Source: Rotaria macrura
Lineage: Eukaryota; Rotifera; Eurotatoria; Philodinida; Philodinidae
Assembly: GCA_900239685.1 (NCBI GenBank)
Contig: OENT01000185.1
Coordinates: forward strand, 104,150 to 168,149
Length of the DNA stretch: 64,000 bases
Reading direction: 5' to 3'
The notes beneath the pieces are model-generated. The model had not been told where the DNA came from and did not search any database. It worked only from the letters and a program-made list of their open reading frames with translations. Shown here piece after piece: positions 57,508 through 64,000 of the stretch. The position numbers and the translations under genes were made by a program. Every line of letters begins with the position of its first letter. Position 1 is the first letter of the stretch.

Positions 57508-60500
57508 ATGAAGGTACATATGATTACAAATTCGATGGACAGACATTGAAAATTGAGGTTTTTTCGTTAATAAAATTTATCTTCTATCTTAGCGTCTACT
57601 TTCGAATGATCTTCCGTCATCACCACCGACAAAAATTCTTGCCGTTGCAAGCAATGAAGAAGAAATGAATAATAATAATTCAACTAATACAAATCATGTT
57701 ACGAACGGACATCAAAATAGTGATAGTAATGAAGCCAAAAAAGTGAGTTCGGTAATTATATGTGACCTTTCTTATGCAAATATAATAAAATATAGACGAG
57801 TTTCAATATTTTTTTATCACTAATTTTTCCAACTGTCCTTGAGTTTTGCGTTTAATAAAACATGTTGATTCAATGATTAGCACAAAGAATTTGTTTCTGA
57901 ACCCTTCGTAAATTATTTATTTCCAACTAAAGTAAACAATCAAACTTTTTTACAAATTTTCGGGGAAAGTTTTCTTCTATAGTTACGAACAAAAGAACAA
58001 TGTTTTCTTATCGACTCTAGTTTAGACAAACTTCAGCACCATTTTGCTTGTGATGAACATTCTTGAAATAGAGCATCCATTGTTCAGTTCTTTTTTGCGA
58101 TAATGTTGTGCCTGCTAATGACTGTGTCTTACATGTTGTCAATCAGCTCGAATCCTGTCTCAGTCATGTTTTATTTCCTTTGCTGCACATTTCTTTCTTT
58201 TCCTATTTCAGGCTCGACTTGAAAAAAGTCCACCATCACGTGTTGGTAAGATTAGTCATGTTTTAGAATGCAAAATCACAAACAGAAATGAGAACTACAC
58301 AAGAATCTTCTCTCTATTCTAGTACATTTACGAAATATTGATGCTAGCGAATTAGAAATAGTTCAATTTGGTCTTTCATTCGGCAAAATAACAAATGTAC
58401 TTAATTTAAGAAAAAAGAATCAAGTTTGTATTGAGATTGTTTTCTTTTCGTTTATTTATCTATGAGAAATATCTATGTTTAATTTTAGGCTTTCCTAGAA
58501 TTTGACAGTATTGAACATGCACAGGCAATGACTGATTATTTTTCTTCAATACCGATACTTTTAAATGGTCGACAAATATTTGTACAATTTTCAAATCATC
58601 AAGAATTAAAAACCGATCCAAATAATGCAAATAACCAACAAGCACAAGCTGCACTTCAATCGGCAACGATTTTACAAGATATTGCTCGAACAGGCGGGCA
58701 AAATTGTGTACTACGTGTCGTTGTTAATAATATGATTTATCCGATAAGTGCCGATACATTCTATCAGGTAAAAACATTATCAATTGTACTTATGAGAAAA
58801 TTGAACAACGAAATCTTCTTACTTTTAGATTTTCGGTAAATTTGGTGTTGTTCTAAAAATTATTACATTTACTAAAAATGGTATAGAAAGAAGATTTCGA
58901 TTGTTGCATTTTCTTTTTGTGATTTATCTGTTGTTTTAGATAAGTTTCAAGGATTAATACAAATGAAAGATTCAGCAACAGCACAATCAGCGAAAATGGT
59001 AAAGAAAAATAGAAATAAAAAAAATTTTTCTCATTTTAAAGAAGTTGAAATTTATTTTATTTTCTTCCTGAAAAGAGTTTAAATGGTCAAAATATCTACA
59101 ATGGTTGTTGTACACTACAAATTGATTTTTCAAAATTACATTCATTAAATGTTAAATATAATAATGATAAAAGTCGAGATTATACAAATCCGACATTACC
59201 ATCAAGTGAAAATTCGAATGAACCTATTTCTATAGGTGCAAGATACTTAACAGGTATATATATATATATATATATCATAGTAAGGTTTGACCGAAACTAG
59301 AAGAAAAGCTAAAAACAGCATTACTTTATGAATAACAATATGAGTAGAATACGATTGTGAATAATTAGAAAATGTTGTTCGAAAGATGTTTATCATCTTG
59401 AATTTCCGCTTATAATTACGTCGGAATTTTGTTTTAAGACAAATATATAGTTTTAGAAAGATGCTTGACTTTATCTTAGAGCTATGATTTAGCCTAGGTA
59501 AGACTACGAGGAGTTCGTTTAAAAATTCGACTTCATGACATAAGTGTCAATAATTCTGACGATCTTAATGAAATGTTAGATGAGTACAAGACGCTTTTGA
59601 ATATTTTAAAACAAAAACCTTTCGACCTGATACGCTATCAAAGCATACAACAAATGATTAAAAGCATAGAAAATATATCTTTCTTGAAATATTTGATATC
59701 TCAGTAGAGTCGGCTATGATCTTAATTGTTAATGTTCGATTTTTCGAAACTTTCAGTATCAAGATTTTGTTTCACTTACAAGAACGTTGCACTTTATCAA
59801 TAAGTCATGAACTCGAATCCTTTCAAACTTGTATTAATCTTACTGAAACCTACATATAGCTATAGATATGAATTCGTAAGGCGTACGAAAATTCGATCTA
59901 TATTGCCATCAAACTATTGAACATTGATTAAGCTCCAAAACATATCTTACTATTTATTTATTTTGAAAGGTAAAATACATCATAAAACTCATTTATTACA
60001 TTTCAAGGTATACCTAACGTATATGGTTCGCCAATAGTGACACTTGCAGGCGCTCCATTAACAACACTTTCGGCAATGAGTAATGGTGCTATTCATTTTT
60101 CATGTAAATACTTTATTGCTTCGTAATTTTTATTCTAATAAATGAATAAAACAAAAACTTTAGCCCCTACAGCTGCCATGTTGAATGCCAGTCAACTCAC
60201 TCAGCAATATGCAACAACATTAGCATGTCCGTTGACAAGTTCAACCAATGGTGGAACAACATTATTAGCAACAGCTAATGCAGCGCAAACGCCAATATCA
60301 TTATCAACATTGCAACAACATCATTCCCATGCAACAACAACAAGTCCCTATATTTTTCTATCGACATCTGCAACAACATCGGATGAGGTATGTGCAAATA
60401 TTGGTGGTGGTACTGATATTACCAATGGAGTAATGACTGGTAAAACTGCAAATTTATCTTCTCCTTCAACTCTTTACTTTTATAACAATAACAGTACACC

Positions 60501-60534
60501 TGCTATGTATGCTACCGATTTTCTATGCTTGTGA
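57508..60534 (+). CDS. PTBP: PTBP/hnRNP I-like RNA-binding protein with RRM1 and RRM2
   Basis: Exons: 57508-57513 (within a small exon from 57502), 57593-57742, 58212-58245, 58323-58423, 58489-58767, 58829-58880, 58940-58998, 59076-59253, 60008-60103, 60164-60534; phases agree, 441 aa. PTB proteins bind CU-rich pre-mRNA and repress or shift splicing in the nucleus. Seen: RRM1 from VVHLRNID (about residues 63-135) with NQAFLEF and the family signature [16 protein letters not shown]2 from [13 protein letters not shown] (about 171-260) with [36 protein letters not shown] and the family hallmark [12 protein letters not shown]. After a Thr/Ala/Ser-rich linker the frame stops at 60534, so RRM3 and RRM4 of a normal 530-aa PTBP are absent. 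A strong donor, GTATGT, at 60388 inside the last exon suggests an alternative splice to exons further on, perhaps beyond the window. The two-codon first coding exon is the least certain part. Confidence 0.85.
59255..59274 (+). repeat. TA microsatellite at the start of a PTBP-like intron
   Basis: The 754-bp intron 59254-60007 begins GTATATATATA, so the donor site is the first unit of the TA run. Confidence 0.85.
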
Positions 60535-63500
60535 TATAGAAATCTTTATTGATCATTCCATTCTTATACGTGTTCTGTTCGTTTTAATGGTGCTCATTTG
60601 AACACTATGAATCCTTTTACTTGTTCTAGAAATCTAAGCTACTCCGTCCGTTTGCTTTTCGTTCGTTTCCCTGTGAATTCTCTGTTTTTTTTTCTTATAT
60701 GAAGTTAAACTGAGCTGGTTGGAAAGAATGATCTATTGAGTCTATACAGTATGCTCTTTTTGTTTTTGTAAAATTCTTCTTGTGCGATCGTTCATTGATT
60801 TTCTTTTCTTTTCTTTTCTTTAAATTCTTTATTCTTTCTTTTTTCCTCTCTCATGCAAATAAAACTTGTGTCTTTGTTTCAGTTAGTGCTGATCAATTGA
60901 ATTAAGCGAATATTTCAAGGTAAACCAAAAATATGACATAATCACACACTCTTTCTTCTCTTACTCTGGCACATTTACACATTACGTTTATTCTTATCCG
61001 TTTTTCATCAATTCCTTCTTTTGATCATGCTTCTTTAGAGATATTTATAAACTACAGAAGTAATTATCTAGCATTTACTTTTCTTACTACCGGGAGATTT
61101 GTTCGTGTCGTGTTCCCTTTTCTTCACCAGTCTTTATAGATCAATGTGTGCCAATTCTTTATTCTACTGCTATATACATATATATGTATATATATATATA
61201 TATATATACCATGGGGCAGATAGCGTCACATTGCTAATTCTCATTCGCAATTTCCTTCCTTAATATTAGTCTTTGAGTATGCACTAGTCTCAATTCATCG
61301 TCTTGATTTATTGACTTGATCTGCACAACACCACCGATCTTCGTCTTCAAGATTATAGTTTTAAAAAAAATAGAGTATCAATAGACTTTATTTTTCGCTT
61401 TTCTTCTTTCGGCTCTCGTTGCTTTGAGATGCCAAGTGAAATGATACGGTATCCATCGGTTAAAAAGTGTTTTAGATAGACACTAGATTTTCTTTTTCAA
61501 AATATAAAATAAACTATATTACAAATATTTATCGTGCTCTATGGTTTTATCGGAATGTCACAGATGCTTTTTACCAATATTATTTATTTGTTTTGAACGA
61601 TTAAAATTTATGTTCTTATGAGAAATTTATCGCATGAAATGAAGAGGCATCTATCTTATTGAAACAGGCACATGTTACAAAAAGAAAATGAATATAGTAT
61701 AAAATTCCAAAGCAAATCTATGCTGTGCAATATTGTTGATTACATTTGCTATATGTGTAAAGGGAAACAAACGATAAAATTAACATTCAAGATAATGCTC
61801 TATCATAACTTTTCGGCAAATAAATCAATATTGATTATACGACCGAATATACTGTGCACTCATATCTTAATGCAATTCTATGCAAAACAAGATGCAGATA
61901 AGGTTTCGTGGATTTTAAATAGCCCGACAATTTATTCAATCCATATTTGTTTATTAACTCTGAGAAAACAAATCATTTACACTTGTTTGCATTGTGCAAT
62001 CAATAGCATCTCTATGAGTAAAATAGGTTCTAATTTAACAGTCATCTAGCCAGCCTTAAACTAATTAGATCGTTTATAAAAGTTTGTTGAGTGTATTTTG
62101 ATGATTGCATAAATTCGATTTGGCAACATGACAGTATAGATATATTAGAAAAAGAGTCTTATGTAGAATCTTACTCAATCGTCACTTTATTAAAAATTGA
62201 AGTCAGACTAGGAAAATTCATTTCCAATTTTTAAATGAATATGTTCTAGGTGTTGAATCGAAAATAGGATTTGATTCAAGTGTTCTGAAGGATAACACAA
62301 AAAAATTCTGAAAGTCAATCGAAATCTCTACCTTTTCAAAAATAAAATGAAATCTAGAGAAAGACATCGGATTACACTCAGAAACTTATTAAAATAAATG
62401 TGACCACGACAAGTTGATTTAATCGTACAATATATGATTCATATGTATTATACGTGGTAGTTTCCTTTTTTAGATTCTACTTTTAATAACTGACATTGTA
62501 ATTTTAAATGGCATTGAGTCATGTTATCGGTCAAAATTTTCTGATTAGTCTTGCACGAAGCTGACAATAATGATGATCTACACTCTATTTTTATAGGATT
62601 AAACATTCGTACTAGATACGAAATTTAATGCTTTATACAAGATGTGGATGAATTCAACATGACATAGGATAGGAGATTACTGTACGATGGACATTTAGAG
62701 TATACATAGACATCTTTCATTTAGTCGAGTTTTCAAAACGTGCATCCAACAGTGATCTAACTTCTCATGGAATAGATCTTCATTGAGGTCATGCAAAGGT
62801 TACTAAAATATCCATCAAATGATGTTTTAATGGCATTTCATGTACATCAAAGAGTGAACCAATTCTCACATAGTAGATATGAATAAATAGATTATCATCA
62901 AAACAGAGATTTATTGGACTATTTAAAAGAGCATGCTCTGTGAAAAAAGTCGTAAGCTGTGAAGTTTTTCGAATTTCAATCTCCATTTATTTGAAAATAC
63001 GGGAGAGAGCAAAAATTTCCTAAACAAAATATTTGATAATTTCCAGTATGAATACGTATAAAAAGATGTTTTAAGTAAATGCATGTAAAAAAGAATTACA
63101 GTGCTCTTGATTATCCATTCATAAGGAGATATTTATAGAATTTTAAAACGATATTTCTCAAAACAAGGTCTGTTTCTTGATAACATCAATGGAATTCTTC
63201 TAATATTCAGTGAAGATGAACAGAAAGTTCGCCATCGTACAATTGTCAAAAAGTTAAAAATGAAAGCATAGTACTAGAAATTTAATGTCTACTGAAAAGT
63301 AAACATTAGAAAAAAGATAGCCATTTTTCTTACTAGAAATTTTGTATTCGAGATCAATAAATGCCTACAGTTTTTGAAAACATTTTATCACAATTAATTC
63401 ATTAGTAGCAATGTTAACAATGTATTGCACCAATAAAGACTCATGCATTGTGGCAGCAGTATTTATAGAAATTTGAAAGAGCTCACTAAACACACGAACA

Positions 63501-63757
63501 ATTTTTTCTGCTACGTGTGACAGTTAACATAAGACATGAGTAAAGTAGTTTTCTAAACATGGTTCTTCGCCCATGTATCAAGTACTACGTCAGGAAGCAA
63601 GTTTTCAATTTGTAAAAAAATTTTCGAGGCTGCATTAACATTTATAAACAATCGGTTTTATTTCGGTGTAGTTACGTTAAATGCTTAATTTTATGAACGT
63701 CGACAATTAACAAGTTACATAAAATATTCGCATCATCAATAACAACTATACGCGACG
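60535..63757 (+). other. Region 3' of the PTBP-like gene
   Basis: AT- and T-rich, with a TA run at about 61171-61208. A polypyrimidine tract and CAG acceptor near 60880 precede a short open stretch (LVLIN then stop) that could be an alternative terminal exon for the donor at 60388. The frame at 61672-62049 (+, 125 aa) shows no domain. No sequence resembling RRM3 or RRM4 was seen. Confidence 0.45.
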
Positions 63758-63880
63758 TAGGGGTGGACCATTTAATTTGAGTTAATTAACGCCGTTCATT
63801 AACGAAAACCGTTAATATTAACGTTTAGCAGTTTTTAGTTAACCGTTAATTAACTCATTAACGTATAAAAACAACCAGAT
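63758..63880. repeat. GTTAATTAACG-word repeat with a hAT-like left end
   Basis: Starts TAGGGGTGGACCATTT and continues as degenerate GTTAATTAACG/CGTTAAT words, many self-complementary. The matching right end was not found before the window stops. It may be the start of another word-built element. Confidence 0.45.
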
Positions 63881-64000
63881 ACCGTTTAATTTCCAATTTT
63901 TTTATGGAGTAATCTACATTCACACAATAACTACTTTCATACTGTAGATTAGGATGGCCGTATGAGTAACGAATTGAAATCAAATCTACATTGATCCAAT

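Noticed and set aside
57508..60534. Calling the two-RRM PTBP-like gene a pseudogene
   Set aside because: All ten exons keep frame and splice sites, and the coding sequence is conserved; a short isoform or exons outside the window explains the missing RRMs better.
61672..62049. 125-codon plus-strand open frame 3' of the PTBP-like gene
   Set aside because: Composition is unlike the neighbouring genes, no domain was recognised, and no splice partners fit; likely chance.

Overview
The window looks like animal nuclear DNA from a small, AT-rich genome. Protein-coding genes are split by many short GT-AG introns (often 41-75 bp) with a few long ones, and the gene set includes metazoan families: a dystrophin/dystrobrevin-family protein, a WNK kinase and a PTB-type splicing regulator. 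Short introns, AT-richness, an intronless GDSL esterase and a dense set of small palindromic DNA elements fit a bdelloid rotifer (Rotaria-like). That assignment is an inference; nothing here proves it.

Five genes were reconstructed exon by exon with consistent splice phases. (1) 177-5597, +: HELLS/LSH/DDM1-type SNF2 chromatin remodeller, 16 exons, 777 aa. (2) 10350-16641, -: WNK kinase, 7 exons, 1400 aa, with the WNK lysine/cysteine signature, an RFQV docking motif and a long disordered Gln/Ser/Thr tail. Genes 1 and 2 converge on a 4.7 kb spacer. (3) 38685-39626, -: intronless secreted GDSL (SGNH) esterase/lipase with a possible GPI-anchor tail. (4) 47152-50317, -: dystrobrevin-like EF-hand/ZZ protein, 14 exons, 568 aa. 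(5) 57508-60534, +: PTBP/hnRNP I-like RNA-binding protein, 10 exons, 441 aa as read, with RRM1 and RRM2 but no RRM3/RRM4 seen before the window ends. Genes 4 and 5 diverge from a 7 kb spacer. The five genes show no operon-like or pathway link; they are housekeeping or signalling genes plus one esterase.

Between genes, 16.6-27.3 kb is almost featureless AT-rich DNA. From about 27.3 to 45.4 kb lies a cluster of non-autonomous DNA elements. The most striking are six copies of what looks like one family with CCCAGGTC-type inverted ends (27361-29940, 31492-31570, 35018-36467, 37904-38204, 41015-41409, 41843-42116). In four of the six the two bases outside each end are identical, suggesting a 2-bp target duplication. 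Most interiors are built from degenerate repeats of a short word, with a different word in different copies. Nested in or beside them are a Tc1/mariner-type hairpin with 305-bp arms at a TA site, a hAT-type hairpin with a perfect 8-bp duplication and an assembly gap exactly at its tip, a second hAT-like fold-back, a Harbinger-like element and a 136-bp GAGCTG-word element with a 7-bp duplication. Two gene relics (a thioredoxin-like piece at about 33.2 kb and an unidentified coding-like piece at 26.8 kb) also lie outside the five genes.

No tRNA, rRNA or CRISPR array was recognised. All exon limits come from reading splice sites and protein family similarity by eye, without transcripts or database searches.
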